Assembly: GCA_016709315.1 (NCBI GenBank)
Contig: JADJMZ010000001.1
Span: 248,001 to 312,000 of the forward strand
Direction of reading: 5' to 3'
Origin: Ignavibacteria bacterium
GTDB lineage: Bacteria > Bacteroidota > Ignavibacteria > Tepidaquicellales > Tepidaquicellaceae
Length of the DNA stretch: 64,000 nucleotides
Shown here: positions 47,901 through 56,367 of the stretch, piece by piece
How the letters are laid out: each line of letters starts with the position of its first letter
Numbering within the stretch: the first letter of the stretch is position 1
Position numbers and translations under genes: made by a program
Notes under the pieces: generated by a model
What the model saw: only the letters and a program-made list of their open reading frames with translations
Told to the model about the DNA's origin: nothing
Databases searched by the model: none

Positions 47901-48627
47901 TTAATTTTTTAATATTTGTTTTTTTAATTTGTTTTCAAGTCTGATTGCTTTTGGAAAAAGAATGTTGTTTTCAAGATGAATGTGAAAATTAAAATCACTT
48001 ATAAACTCCGTGAATTTTTCATTTAATGATCTGATAAAGATATTATCTTTATTTCTTGTGATCATGCTGTGCATAAGTTTGCTTATTATGATCAGCTCTG
48101 AATAAGCATTCCTGTGTTCTTTCTCCATTACTTTTACCGGACTGGCAACTGATCCGAATGGCGGAGTTACATATTTTTCCCTGTCATTAGCTATCTTTTT
48201 CATTCTCATAATGTAAGGGAAAATCAGCTTCTCTTCCTTTTGCATGTGTATTTCAAATTCGATTTTTAGCTGAAATAACTTCTCATGAATTAGTTCATCA
48301 CATTTATTTTCTTTAATTAGATTTATGCTGACAGTGATAAGTTTCGGAAGATTCTTTCTGATGTATGTATGATGATTGTTAATTATAAAATCACATAGTA
48401 AGCCGGTTTCCCATTCTGAAATTTTCAGTTTGTTATATCCAGAATTTTCGGTTTTCTTTAACTTATTAAGTATAACTTCTGCATTGAGTCCTTTTTGTAA
48501 TACAGGCATCTCCGATCCTGGATTTTCCTTCTGTACTATAGTTAAGTCTGTAATTATCAAATATATTTGATGCATTCAGATTTCTGTTAACTATTTCAGC
48601 AAGCGTATTTTCTTTTGTAAAATCCAT
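47901..48627 (-). CDS. ric: Iron-sulfur cluster repair di-iron protein (RIC/ScdA/YtfE-like), frameshifted
   Basis: An open frame of 224 residues starts at 48575, but an ATG at 48627 opens the typical ScdA N-terminal domain in another frame (MDFTKENTLAEIVNRNLNAS, then NIFDNYRLNY and GKSRIGDAC). One extra base near 48500-48503 separates it from LQKGLNAEVILN. The C-terminal hemerythrin-like domain has the iron ligands in NNHHTYIRKNL, HMQKEEKLIFPYI, EKEHRN and NFHIHLENNILFP. These proteins repair Fe-S clusters damaged by NO, which fits the nos operon. The usual CCGG of the N-terminal domain reads STEG. Confidence 0.85.
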
Positions 48628-48647
48628 TTTCAGTAAATTAAGCTTAA

Positions 48648-48691
48648 CAAAAATAGTCTTAATCTACCGAACTCTGTTTGACTATAGTCAA
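48648..48691 (-). promoter_or_regulatory. ric-nos promoter with Fnr-type operator
   Basis: The -7 box TATTTTTG lies on the minus strand at 48648-48655. No TTG sits at the usual -33 place. Instead a perfect palindrome TTGACTATAGTCAA (48678-48691) is centred about 41 bp upstream of the predicted transcription start, the class II activator position. The half-sites TTGAC-N4-GTCAA match the Fnr/Dnr family, and the Crp/Fnr gene lies just upstream. Confidence 0.65.
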
Positions 48692-48898
48692 TTTATAAAA
48701 ATAAATTTAACTCTGTCTCTGTTTTGTCTGATTTAATTTTGGGAACAAATCTAACTATGTATTAAACCATTTTCGGTGCCAAAGATTTAAGATGTTTTAA
48801 GTGTGTTTATTAACTGTTTTATTTAATTGAAATAAGAGTTTCGTCAAAAATGTCAGAAATTGTCAGGGAATTGTTGAAAATCTTTATTACGCTTTGTC

Positions 48899-48923
48899 AT
48901 CCCCGAAATCTTTTGTCGGGGAT
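48899..48923. repeat. Short intergenic hairpin (atccccga / tcggggat)
   Basis: Eight-pair stem with a nine-base loop, set in a 508-base gap (48628-49135) that otherwise holds the ric promoter and AT-rich sequence. The wording (gtcatccccgaaatc ... gtcggggatcc) is like intergenic repeats seen in many bacteria. Confidence 0.55.
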
Positions 48924-49135
48924 CCATTCATGATTTTTTAGCTGATTAGATAACTGCCAGGAGCAGACTTTCTAAAACAAAGGAATCACCTCAAAGTCTA
49001 AGACTCAAATTTAAAAACTTTCAAAGCGAGATGCTTTAATCCTTCGAGACTTCTGAAAGGGGAATTTTTAATTATAAAAGATTTTTATTGAAGATCTTTG
49101 GAAATGAAATTTTATTAGCAGAGTGAATTGAATGT

Positions 49136-49834
49136 TTATATTGAAGCGAATTTCTTTAGAACAGCTTTGTCACTTATGTAAATCTTTTTTCCTGAAACTT
49201 TAATTACTCCTTCATCCTGAAATTTCTTGAAAGTCCTCGATAATGTCTCGTCTATAGTACCAAGGTATGAAGACAGATCGTGTTTGCTGATCGGGAGTTC
49301 AATGTACTCTTTATCGTTATCGGCGTTTGAGTTAAACTGCTCAAGTATATATTTTGCAAGCCGCTTGGGTACATCAAGAGATATGCTTTCAATGTGCTTG
49401 TTCATCAGCCGTAATTTTTTTGCAAGACCGGAGATCATTTTAAGACAAAGTTTGCTGTTGTTCTCTATCAAACTATAAAACACCGACGACCTTATAAGTA
49501 TCAGCACAGTATCATCTTCTATCGCCATTGAATTTGCAGGATAAGTGAAATCCTGATTCTTGATTTTTTCATATTGCTCAAAAAGCGGGACCTCTGCGAA
49601 TGTATTGTATGGATTTACAAAGTGAAGTATATGCTCTCTGCCGTCTTTTAAAAATTTGAAAATCTTTACACTGCCTTCGACTATCATGTAAAATCCGATA
49701 TATGGCTCTGTATCAAAAAAAATCATCTCTCCTTTGCTGAATTTCCGAATACTGCATTTTGAGAATATTCTGTTCAGCTCGTCTTCACTGAGATCAGAGA
49801 ACAAATTAATATTCTTAAGTATGATGCTATCCAT
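49136..49834 (-). CDS. Crp/Fnr family transcriptional regulator (Dnr/NnrR-like)
   Basis: 232 residues. Cyclic-nucleotide-type beta-roll (about 10-120), long dimer helix (to about 150), and C-terminal winged helix. The recognition helix has E196, S199 and R200 (DETLSRTFKKF), the ExxSR pattern that reads TTGA half-sites in Fnr-type proteins. The cysteines needed for an oxygen-sensing [4Fe-4S] cluster are absent (only a lone C27 near the N-terminus), so the signal is more likely NO via heme or redox state. It probably activates the ric-nos operon. Its start overlaps the SemiSWEET gene by 8 bases. Confidence 0.9.
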   Translation of the reverse strand: MDSIILKNINLFSDLSEDELNRIFSKCSIRKFSKGEMIFFDTEPYIGFYMIVEGSVKIFKFLKDGREHILHFVNPYNTFAEVPLFEQYEKIKNQDFTYPANSMAIEDDTVLILIRSSVFYSLIENNSKLCLKMISGLAKKLRLMNKHIESISLDVPKRLAKYILEQFNSNADNDKEYIELPISKHDLSSYLGTIDETLSRTFKKFQDEGVIKVSGKKIYISDKAVLKKFASI

Positions 49835-50081
49835 ATTTTAACTTTAATCTTAATGTGACTGTCATAAATATAAATGAAATTGTATTTGCAGCAAGCAGCG
49901 GAATATCAGATATAAGAAAACCATAGATTATCCAGATCACTATTCCAATTTCGAGCATTATTAATGTCGGCAAAGACAGATCTTTTGTATGCTTTGTTTT
50001 GATTGCCCGGATAGACTGAGGAAGAAATGCAAATGTCGTCAGTGAAGCAGCAACTAATCCGATTATAAGATTTGTATTCAA
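49827..50081 (-). CDS. SemiSWEET family transporter
   Basis: 84 residues, three membrane helices with a PQ-loop (FLPQSIRAIKTKHTKDLSLPT). SemiSWEETs act as dimers that let sugars cross the inner membrane in both directions. Substrate unknown. It overlaps glyQS by 4 bases and the Crp/Fnr gene by 8, so the three form one transcript. Confidence 0.9.
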   Translation of the reverse strand: MNTNLIIGLVAASLTTFAFLPQSIRAIKTKHTKDLSLPTLIMLEIGIVIWIIYGFLISDIPLLAANTISFIFMTVTLRLKLKYG

Positions 50082-51457
50082 TTCTGTTTCAGTTTTGAAT
50101 TTAAGTAATCTGTTATTCTGTCTTTTGAAATTCTTTCCTGAACCATCGTATCTCGTTCCCTGACTGTTACTGATCCGTCGGTTAGTGTATCGGAATCAAC
50201 TGTAAAGCAAAACGGCGTTCCGCATTCGTCCTGTCTTCTGTATCTTCTGCCTACAGCTCCGGAATCATCATAGAAAACTTTGAAATTTTTTCTGAGATCA
50301 TCCGTAATGCCGTGTGCGATTTCCTGCATTCCGTCCCTGTTAACAAGAGGAAATACTGCCGCTTTGACAGGAGCAAGAGCAGGATGGAAGTGAAGAACTG
50401 TCCGTGTCTCCGATGAACTTGTTCCGTCTGAATTCTCCTTGCTGACCTCTTCTTCATCATAGGCATTGCATAAAAACGCAAAGAAACTTCTTGAAGCTCC
50501 CGCTGATGTCTCTATCACATAAGGAATGTACCGCTCTTTCTTCTGATCATCAAAATATTCCAGCTTCTTTCCGGAGAATTCAGTGTGTCTCTTCAGATCA
50601 AAATCCGTTCTGTTGTGAATTCCCTCTATCTCACCCCATCCGAAAGGAAACTCGTACTCGATGTCCACTGCAGCTTTTGCATAATGCGCAAGCTTTTCGT
50701 GTATATGAAGCTTAAGTTTGCCTTCCTTCATTCCGTATTTTTCAAACCACTTCATCCGCTGCTCTCTCCAGTATTCAAACCATTTTTCATCTTCGGACGG
50801 ATTCACAAAGAACTGCATTTCCATCTGCTCGAATTCTCTTGTCCTGAATAAAAAATTCTTTGTGTTGATCTCGTTCCTGAAAGCTTTTCCGATCTGAGCA
50901 ATTCCGAACGGAACTTTCTGTCTTGATGACTCTCTTACATTATTGAAATTCACATAAATTCCCTGCGCTGTCTCAGGTCTGAGAAATACTGCATTGGAAG
51001 AATCTTCAAGCGGTCCTATGAATGTTTTAAACATAAGATTAAAACTTCTCGCTTCCGTAAATTTTCCTTCTTCCATACATTTGACAGCTTTCCTGCCTTT
51101 GTAACCCTTGTTACCGCACTCCGCATCTTCTATAAGGTCTTCCCTGAATCTCGCTTTGCATTCTTTGCAGTCAACCATCGGATCTGAAAAATGCTCAACA
51201 TGCCCGGATGCTTCCCATACTCTCGGATGCATAAGTATCGAAGCGTCAAGTCCTTCGACATCTTCGCGGTAAGTCATTTCCTTCCACCATGCTTCCTTGA
51301 TGTTCTTTAAAAGTTCGATCCCGAGCGGACCGTAATCATAACATCCGTTCAGTCCTCCGTAAATCTCCGATGACTGAAATATAAATCCTCTTCGCTTTGA
51401 AAGCGAAACTATCTTTTCCGTTGTATCCTGCTTTGTAATATTTTTTTTGTCAGACAT
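50078..51457 (-). CDS. glyQS: Glycyl-tRNA synthetase (alpha2 type)
   Basis: 459 residues, the bacterial-eukaryotic dimer form in one chain. Class II motif 2 and 3 regions are visible: EFEQMEMQFFVNPSEDEKWF, YVIETSAGASRSFFAF, and the C-terminal anticodon domain starting HPALAPVKAAVFPLV. The N-terminal GGLNGCYDYGPLGIELLKN is characteristic. Two cysteine pairs (CKECKARF, DAECG) lie in the insertion after motif 1. Essential translation enzyme, first gene of this minus-strand transcript. Confidence 0.95.
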   Translation of the reverse strand: MSDKKNITKQDTTEKIVSLSKRRGFIFQSSEIYGGLNGCYDYGPLGIELLKNIKEAWWKEMTYREDVEGLDASILMHPRVWEASGHVEHFSDPMVDCKECKARFREDLIEDAECGNKGYKGRKAVKCMEEGKFTEARSFNLMFKTFIGPLEDSSNAVFLRPETAQGIYVNFNNVRESSRQKVPFGIAQIGKAFRNEINTKNFLFRTREFEQMEMQFFVNPSEDEKWFEYWREQRMKWFEKYGMKEGKLKLHIHEKLAHYAKAAVDIEYEFPFGWGEIEGIHNRTDFDLKRHTEFSGKKLEYFDDQKKERYIPYVIETSAGASRSFFAFLCNAYDEEEVSKENSDGTSSSETRTVLHFHPALAPVKAAVFPLVNRDGMQEIAHGITDDLRKNFKVFYDDSGAVGRRYRRQDECGTPFCFTVDSDTLTDGSVTVRERDTMVQERISKDRITDYLNSKLKQN

Positions 51458-51504
51458 TTATTTAGTGATTTTCTTAATACCCTATTCTAAATTTTTTAAT
51501 TCTT

Positions 51505-51677
51505 AACTGAAGTTACACAAAATCTATTATTTCCCGATTTTAATTTTTAAATCAATAAAGCAATAAGTTATTTTAAAAGTAAACTCATTTACCGACCTCC
51601 CCCTGCCCCCTCCTTAGCAAGGAGGGGGTTTGGGGGTGGTCTTGCATTGAAATGCTAACACTTGCGAAACTTCAGTT
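51505..51677. repeat. Inverted-repeat element C (173 bp)
   Basis: Ends are a 15-base terminal inverted repeat (aactgaagttacaca / tgcgaaacttcagtt, 13 of 15 matching). The right 113 bases (51565-51677) match element D (57037-57149) almost throughout. They include a nested palindrome: a ccccctcctt / aaggaggggg stem inside a gacctccccc / gggggtggtc stem. No ORF. The remaining bases of the gap are AT-rich. Confidence 0.7.
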
Positions 51678-51686
51678 TTTATAAAG

Positions 51687-52649
51687 TCAAACTTCCACTC
51701 CAAAATCAACTTTCAGAACTTCTTTTAATCCTTCTTCAAATGGTCTCGGATTATAATCAGGCATAATACTTTTAAGGAGTGCTATATCCGTTCTTTTTTC
51801 ATAAGTGCCGTCGGGTTTGGAAGCATCCCATTTTATCTCTTTGTCAAATTTAAATACTTTTTCCGCTATCTCAATATATTCCCTGATCGAATGATCAAAG
51901 CCCGTACCGATATTTACAATTTCCGGCTCATTATAATTTTCCATCAGATAAATACATGCATCTGCGCAGTCGTCCACAAAAAGAGCTTCTCTTTTTGGTT
52001 TGCCTGTTCCCCAGAACACAAGTTCTGTTCCGTCCTTCTGAGCATTGACAAATTTCTGTATCATCGCTGCAATGAAATGACTGTTGTTCAGATCGTAGTT
52101 ATCATTCGGTCCGTAAAGATTTGTCGGCATTGCTGCAACTGCATTGATCCCGTACTGCTTTCTGTAAAGCTGACAGGCGATTATCCCCATTCCCTTTGCA
52201 ACGGCGTATCCTTTGTTTGTCTCCTCAAGAGGTCCTGTCATGAATCTGTTTTCATTTATCGGCTGAGGATTTTCTTTTGGATAAATACAGGTAGATCCTG
52301 TATATAGCAGTTTTGTCTTTGGTGAATATGTTTTCAAAGCTTCAATGACATTCAGTATCATCATAGAATTCTGATAAAGAAAATCCGCCTGTCTTGTGTT
52401 ATTTGCGAGTATTCCTCCCACAAGTCCTGCAACCATAAAAACTCCGTCCGGAGATTCTTTTCTGAAAAAATTTTCTACATCTTCTTTCTTCAGCAGATCA
52501 AAATTTTCTTTTCTTGACGGGGCGAGAATATTTTTAAAACCTTTTTTTCTTAACTGTCTAACAATGGAGCTTCCGAGCATCCCGGTGCCTCCGAAGACGG
52601 CGATTTTTTTATGTGAGACGGAAGACGAAAGACTTGAGACGTTTGTCAT
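51687..52649 (-). CDS. fcl: NAD-dependent epimerase/dehydratase, GDP-L-fucose synthase-like
   Basis: 320 residues. Rossmann motif GGTGMLGSSIV, then the SDR catalytic set: Ser/Thr in TGSTCIYP and Y-x3-K in YAVAKG. GSTCIYPK, ENRFMTGPLEETN and PTNLYGPNDNYD are strong matches to GDP-fucose synthase. It makes GDP-L-fucose for surface glycans; a gmd gene is not in the window. The first 13 residues (TNVSSLSSSVSHK) are read from a heptad GTCT repeat, which looks like a repeat grown into the gene start. Confidence 0.88.
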   Translation of the reverse strand: MTNVSSLSSSVSHKKIAVFGGTGMLGSSIVRQLRKKGFKNILAPSRKENFDLLKKEDVENFFRKESPDGVFMVAGLVGGILANNTRQADFLYQNSMMILNVIEALKTYSPKTKLLYTGSTCIYPKENPQPINENRFMTGPLEETNKGYAVAKGMGIIACQLYRKQYGINAVAAMPTNLYGPNDNYDLNNSHFIAAMIQKFVNAQKDGTELVFWGTGKPKREALFVDDCADACIYLMENYNEPEIVNIGTGFDHSIREYIEIAEKVFKFDKEIKWDASKPDGTYEKRTDIALLKSIMPDYNPRPFEEGLKEVLKVDFGVEV

Positions 52650-52708
52650 GTTTATTCTATTTTTATAATTAAAGATTCATTGTCAGACGTCAAATGTCAG
52701 AAGTCAAA
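52614..52708. repeat. Two heptad tracts beside fcl
   Basis: AGAC recurs every 7 bases four times (52616, 52623, 52630, 52637), partly inside the fcl start. GTCA recurs every 7 bases at 52682, 52689, 52696 and 52703 (units tgtcaga and cgtcaaa/agtcaaa). Confidence 0.75.
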
Positions 52709-52783
52709 CTATGAAAAGTTTGATAAAATTTTAGTTAATAAAATATTTGTAATTAATATATGTTATGAATGGATACTGGTTTA

Positions 52784-53140
52784 TTATTTTGCTTTTAAAA
52801 TAAAATTTGAAAGTTTTGCAAATAAAATATTTAAAGTTTCATTAATGCTAATTTTACTTTGTTTACTAACATAATTTAATACTAAGCATATTTCTAATTG
52901 TGTGTCAACTTCTACTAATGAAGATCTTGATATTTCAAAATATCTTTTTCTTTCAAGTAAAGATTTTCTTGCACATCCCTCTGCTAAATTTGAAGCAACT
53001 GAAACAGATGCTCTTCTTAGTTGATTTGTTATTCCAAATAATTCCGATTTAGGAAAACTTTCTGTAAGTTTATAAATAATTTTAATTAACTCAATACTTA
53101 ATTTCCAAACATCTAATTTCTTATGACTTAAATTCAACAA
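52784..53140 (-). CDS. Four-helix-bundle protein (23S rRNA IVS-encoded type)
   Basis: 118 residues, all helical. The family signature is clear: HKKLDVWKLSIELIKIIY, FPKSELFGITNQLRRASVSVA, and SNLAEGCARKSLLERKRYFEISRSSLVEVDTQLEI. Members occur as inserts in 23S rRNA genes or, as here, free-standing in repeat-rich gaps. Function unknown, possibly RNA binding. It is flanked on both sides by 7-base repeats. Confidence 0.88.
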   Translation of the reverse strand: MLNLSHKKLDVWKLSIELIKIIYKLTESFPKSELFGITNQLRRASVSVASNLAEGCARKSLLERKRYFEISRSSLVEVDTQLEICLVLNYVSKQSKISINETLNILFAKLSNFILKAK

Positions 53141-53217
53141 TGTTGTTTTTTCCTCAAATTTTAAGATTTAAAAAACTGTTTTATATAAGTTATATCGTTT
53201 TCATTATCAATATTCAT

Positions 53218-53301
53218 TTGACTTTTGATCTTTGACTTTTGACTTTTGACCATTTACATTTGACTTTTGACCTTTGACTTTTGACCTTTGACATTTGACC
53301 A
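53218..53301. repeat. Heptad tandem repeat, 12 units
   Basis: TTGA recurs at exact 7-base steps from 53218 to 53295; only the unit at 53253 is degenerate (ttta). Units read ttgactt or ttgacct. This tract is the reverse complement in kind of the GTCA tract on the other side of the four-helix-bundle gene. Confidence 0.85.
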
Positions 53302-53309
53302 AAACCGTC

Positions 53310-54737
53310 TCACGTTATCACCAAAATTTTCCTCTCAGTCATCTCCTCAATCGCATATTTAACGCCTTCCCTGCCGTTACCGGAATCTTTTACCCCTCCG
53401 TATGGCATTGAATCCATTCTGTATGTTGAAACATTATTAATGATGACACCGCCGGTTTCAATATTGCAGAATGCATAAAAAGCATTATCAATATTTTTTG
53501 TAAAAACTCCCGCCTGAAGTCCGAAATCCGAATCATTGACTTTCTCCACAGCTTTTTTAAAATCAGTAAATTCTGTTAATGTTATCAGCGGAGCAAAGAC
53601 TTCTTTAGAATTTACACTCATTCTTTTATCCGTATTGCTTAGAATCGTCGGCTGCAAAAACGCTTTATTCCTTTTTCCTCCTGCAAGAAGACGAGATCCA
53701 CCTTCAACAGCGTCCCTGATCCATCCTTCGATTTTTATTGCATCTCCTTCTGTTATCATAGAAGCTACTTCGGTATCTTCATTAAACGGATCGCCTGTTT
53801 TGATTTTACCTGTCTTTTCAATCATTGTCTTTTCAAATTCTCCGTAAATATTTTTATGAACAAATACTCTCTGCACTGAGATGCAGCTTTGTCCCGCCTG
53901 TCCGAATCCTCCGGTAATAATTTTTGAAACAGCATTTTCTATATCAGCAGTTTCGTCCACTATAACTGCTGCATTTCCGCCGAGCTCAAGGGAAATTTTC
54001 TGTCGGCTTACTTTACTCCGGAGATTCCAGCCAACTTCCGAACTCCCGGTAAAGCTTACCATCTTAACTCTTTTATCGCTTACAAACTCTTCAGTATCTT
54101 TTCCCGATGAAGTAATTACATTTACAGGACAATAACCGAGTTTCATTTCATCGCTGCATTCTTTAATGATCTTTACGATTTCTATTCCGCAGCAAAGCGA
54201 AGCTGATGCCGGTTTTAAAAGAACAACATTTCCCGAAGCAAGTGCAGGTGAAAGCTTGTGAGCAACAAGATTCAGTGGAAAATTCCAGGGTGTGATTGCC
54301 AGTATGACCCCCACCGGAAATCTTCTGATTAAACCTGTTACATTTTCCGAACCTTTCATCAGATCAAGATTTACTACTTCCCCGTCTATCCTCTTTGCTT
54401 CTTCACTTCCGAGTTTGAACGTAAGTACAGCCCGCTCAGTCTCTATTCTTGAAAATTTTATGGGCTTGCCTGTCTCAAGAGTAACAAGCTGAGACAAATA
54501 TTCGCTTTTGTCTGAAATTTTATCCGAAATTCTTTCTAATAATTCCGATCTGAGATAAACAGGAGATTCCCTGTATTTTTGAAAAATCTCAGATAAATAA
54601 TTTAATGAAATGTTTGTATGATTTTTATCCGACCTGTAAGCTTTTGATACAACTTTATCACTGAATGGATTTCTTATTTCTGCAATTTGATCAGATGAAA
54701 CAAAATTGTTTTCGATGATAAATTTTTCTACGTTCAT
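53310..54737 (-). CDS. Aldehyde dehydrogenase family protein
   Basis: 475 residues, full length. TPWNFPLNLVAHKLSPAL and LLKPASAS bind NAD(P). FTGSSEVGW, the general-base Glu in LELGGNAAV and the catalytic Cys in GQAGQSC are present, as is the C-terminal GGVKDSGNGREG. Such proteins oxidise short aldehydes or succinate semialdehyde; the substrate is unclear. The start is adjacent to AT-rich sequence with no clear promoter. About 258 bases to the next gene show nothing notable. Confidence 0.9.
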   Translation of the reverse strand: MNVEKFIIENNFVSSDQIAEIRNPFSDKVVSKAYRSDKNHTNISLNYLSEIFQKYRESPVYLRSELLERISDKISDKSEYLSQLVTLETGKPIKFSRIETERAVLTFKLGSEEAKRIDGEVVNLDLMKGSENVTGLIRRFPVGVILAITPWNFPLNLVAHKLSPALASGNVVLLKPASASLCCGIEIVKIIKECSDEMKLGYCPVNVITSSGKDTEEFVSDKRVKMVSFTGSSEVGWNLRSKVSRQKISLELGGNAAVIVDETADIENAVSKIITGGFGQAGQSCISVQRVFVHKNIYGEFEKTMIEKTGKIKTGDPFNEDTEVASMITEGDAIKIEGWIRDAVEGGSRLLAGGKRNKAFLQPTILSNTDKRMSVNSKEVFAPLITLTEFTDFKKAVEKVNDSDFGLQAGVFTKNIDNAFYAFCNIETGGVIINNVSTYRMDSMPYGGVKDSGNGREGVKYAIEEMTERKILVIT

Positions 54738-54995
54738 TTTCTTTAAAATAATTAATCTAAATATAAATTAATATCAAAATATGATTCTTTATCAAATCGT
54801 AATTATCAAATTAATAATATTGGTTATAATGAATAAATAATTTTTATGGCTGAGTTGATTTTAACTTTTCAGATAAGTCAACGGAGTGAAATAAATGAAT
54901 CATTGTGAAATGCGGTTCAGATAAATTATGAAACCGAAGCTATTTAAAAAAATTTTAACGGTTGAAATAATTTCTTTCTCTGTTATAAGCAAATC

Positions 54996-55364
54996 TTATC
55001 TCATCGCTTTTATTGCAAGAAGCAGCCAGCCGGTTAGAAAGGATACTCCTCCGAACGGCGTAATCATTGCAAATAATTTTATGGATGTAACTGAATAAAG
55101 ATATAGTGAAAATGAAAAAAGTATTATTCCCGCCAGAAAAAAAATCGCAGGTTTATAAAATTTTTCAATCCCGCTTAAAGCTATTGCAAGTGATACGGAA
55201 GAGTGTATAAGCTGATAAAAAATTCCTTTTTCGAATATAACCATCATTTCCGGAGTTAAAATTGATTTTAATGCGTGTGCGCCGAATGCGCCGAAAGCAA
55301 CTCCGAGAAATCCCATGACCGACGAAGCTGCCAATAAAAATTTTTGTGATTTTAGATTTAACAT
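54996..55364 (-). CDS. DUF423 family membrane protein (YgdD-like)
   Basis: 122 residues, four membrane helices. The signature GFLGVAFGAFGAHALK at the N-terminus and PFGGVSFLTGWLLLAI at the end identify the family. Role unknown in any organism I can name. Confidence 0.88.
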   Translation of the reverse strand: MLNLKSQKFLLAASSVMGFLGVAFGAFGAHALKSILTPEMMVIFEKGIFYQLIHSSVSLAIALSGIEKFYKPAIFFLAGIILFSFSLYLYSVTSIKLFAMITPFGGVSFLTGWLLLAIKAMR

Positions 55365-55517
55365 GTATTATTGTTTCATTCAATATATAAATTACTCATT
55401 TTTAATCCTGCCCAAATTGTTTTCTGAACAGATTAAGACAATTTCCTCTGAAGTACTGTTTTGAATTCAATATGATTGTGACAATAATGCTTTACAGCAG
55501 ACTATTCATGCATAATC

Positions 55518-55829
55518 ACATCCGTCCAAAACGTTGAATATTAGTTCACGAAAATAAAACTATATTGTAAATCAAAAGTCCTGTTTCTTAAAGATTACGC
55601 AGATTAACACAGATCAGACTCTGCATTTTTCTTTCAATTTTTGAACACCCGGCTATCTTATAAGTGAGTGTCTGTGAAAATCTGTGCCATCTGTGAGAGA
55701 AAGCTTTGGTTTGTTTTATAAATATATAGTTGATTAAGATCCAGAGATAGATTTGAAATGCCCGGGAAATTTGTTTAAAATTGTATTCATTATTAACTTT
55801 TTTTATCTAACGTGAATCGTTTTGAACAC
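55518..55829. repeat. Inverted-repeat element A
   Basis: The left end has ccgtccaaaacgttgaat (55522-55539); the right end has cgttttgaacac (55818-55829), an imperfect inverted copy. The wider ends, gcataatcacatcc and cttgtgatgcata, continue the inversion. Element B at 61.6 kb shares the left 22 bases exactly and the same kind of right end, with a different middle. Inside there is a further imperfect inverted pair (about 55592-55618 and 55671-55700, units like acgcagatt / aatctgtg). No gene in the 538-base gap. Confidence 0.55.
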
Positions 55830-55865
55830 TTGTGATGCATAATTTAAAAAAGACTATATCCTGAC

Positions 55866-55896
55866 TTGAAAATTAGACTCTGCAAATGTAACTTTG
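55866..55896 (+). promoter_or_regulatory. Bacteroidetes-type promoter of secG
   Basis: TTG (55866-55868), 20-base spacer, TAACTTTG (55889-55896). The expected transcription start lies within a few bases of the ATG at 55903, so the message may be leaderless or nearly so. Confidence 0.65.
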
Positions 55897-55902
55897 TCCA
55901 CT

Positions 55903-56361
55903 ATGATAACTTTATTAATTATTTTATTAATACTAATTTCCATTGTCTTAATGGGAGTAGTGTTACTTCAATCCTCAAAGGGTAACGGACTTGCAGGTCC
56001 TATTGGCGGTTCAAGCGTTACAATGGCTTTCGGAGTCAGAAGAACGTCTGATCTGCTTTCTAAATCAACTTCAATCCTGGCTGCTGTTTTAATGGTAGGA
56101 TGTATTGCAGTTAATCTGATGGTCGGAAATACAGGAACAGTAAACGAAACACTGATCCAGAAAAATGCAGGACAGCAGCAGCAACAGCTTCCTCCGAATA
56201 CAGTTCCTCCTGGTGATAATACACAGCCGCCTGTTCAGAATAATATGCCTCCGGTAGAGAAGGATAAAACACCGGCAGAGCAGCAACAGCAGAAGACTAA
56301 TGAACAGATACAATTAGATGAGAAGAAAAAACAGGAAGAAACCGCTCCAATGGGAAAATAA
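55903..56361 (+). CDS. secG: Preprotein translocase subunit SecG
   Basis: 152 residues from the ATG; an in-frame TTG at 55894 lies inside the -7 box and is rejected. Two membrane helices (LLIILLILISIVLMGVVLL and ILAAVLMVGCIAVNLMVG) flank SSKGNGLAGPIGGSSVTMAFG, the SecG loop. A long hydrophilic tail rich in Q, P, N and K (QQQQQLPPN, PPVQNNMPPVEKDK) is added; short SecGs lack it. Part of SecYEG. Confidence 0.92.
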   Translation: MITLLIILLILISIVLMGVVLLQSSKGNGLAGPIGGSSVTMAFGVRRTSDLLSKSTSILAAVLMVGCIAVNLMVGNTGTVNETLIQKNAGQQQQQLPPNTVPPGDNTQPPVQNNMPPVEKDKTPAEQQQQKTNEQIQLDEKKKQEETAPMGK

Positions 56362-56367
56362 AGAATT

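Noticed and set aside
53218..53301. CRISPR-like array
   Set aside because: The period is 7 bases with no spacers and no cas genes nearby; it is a simple heptad repeat.
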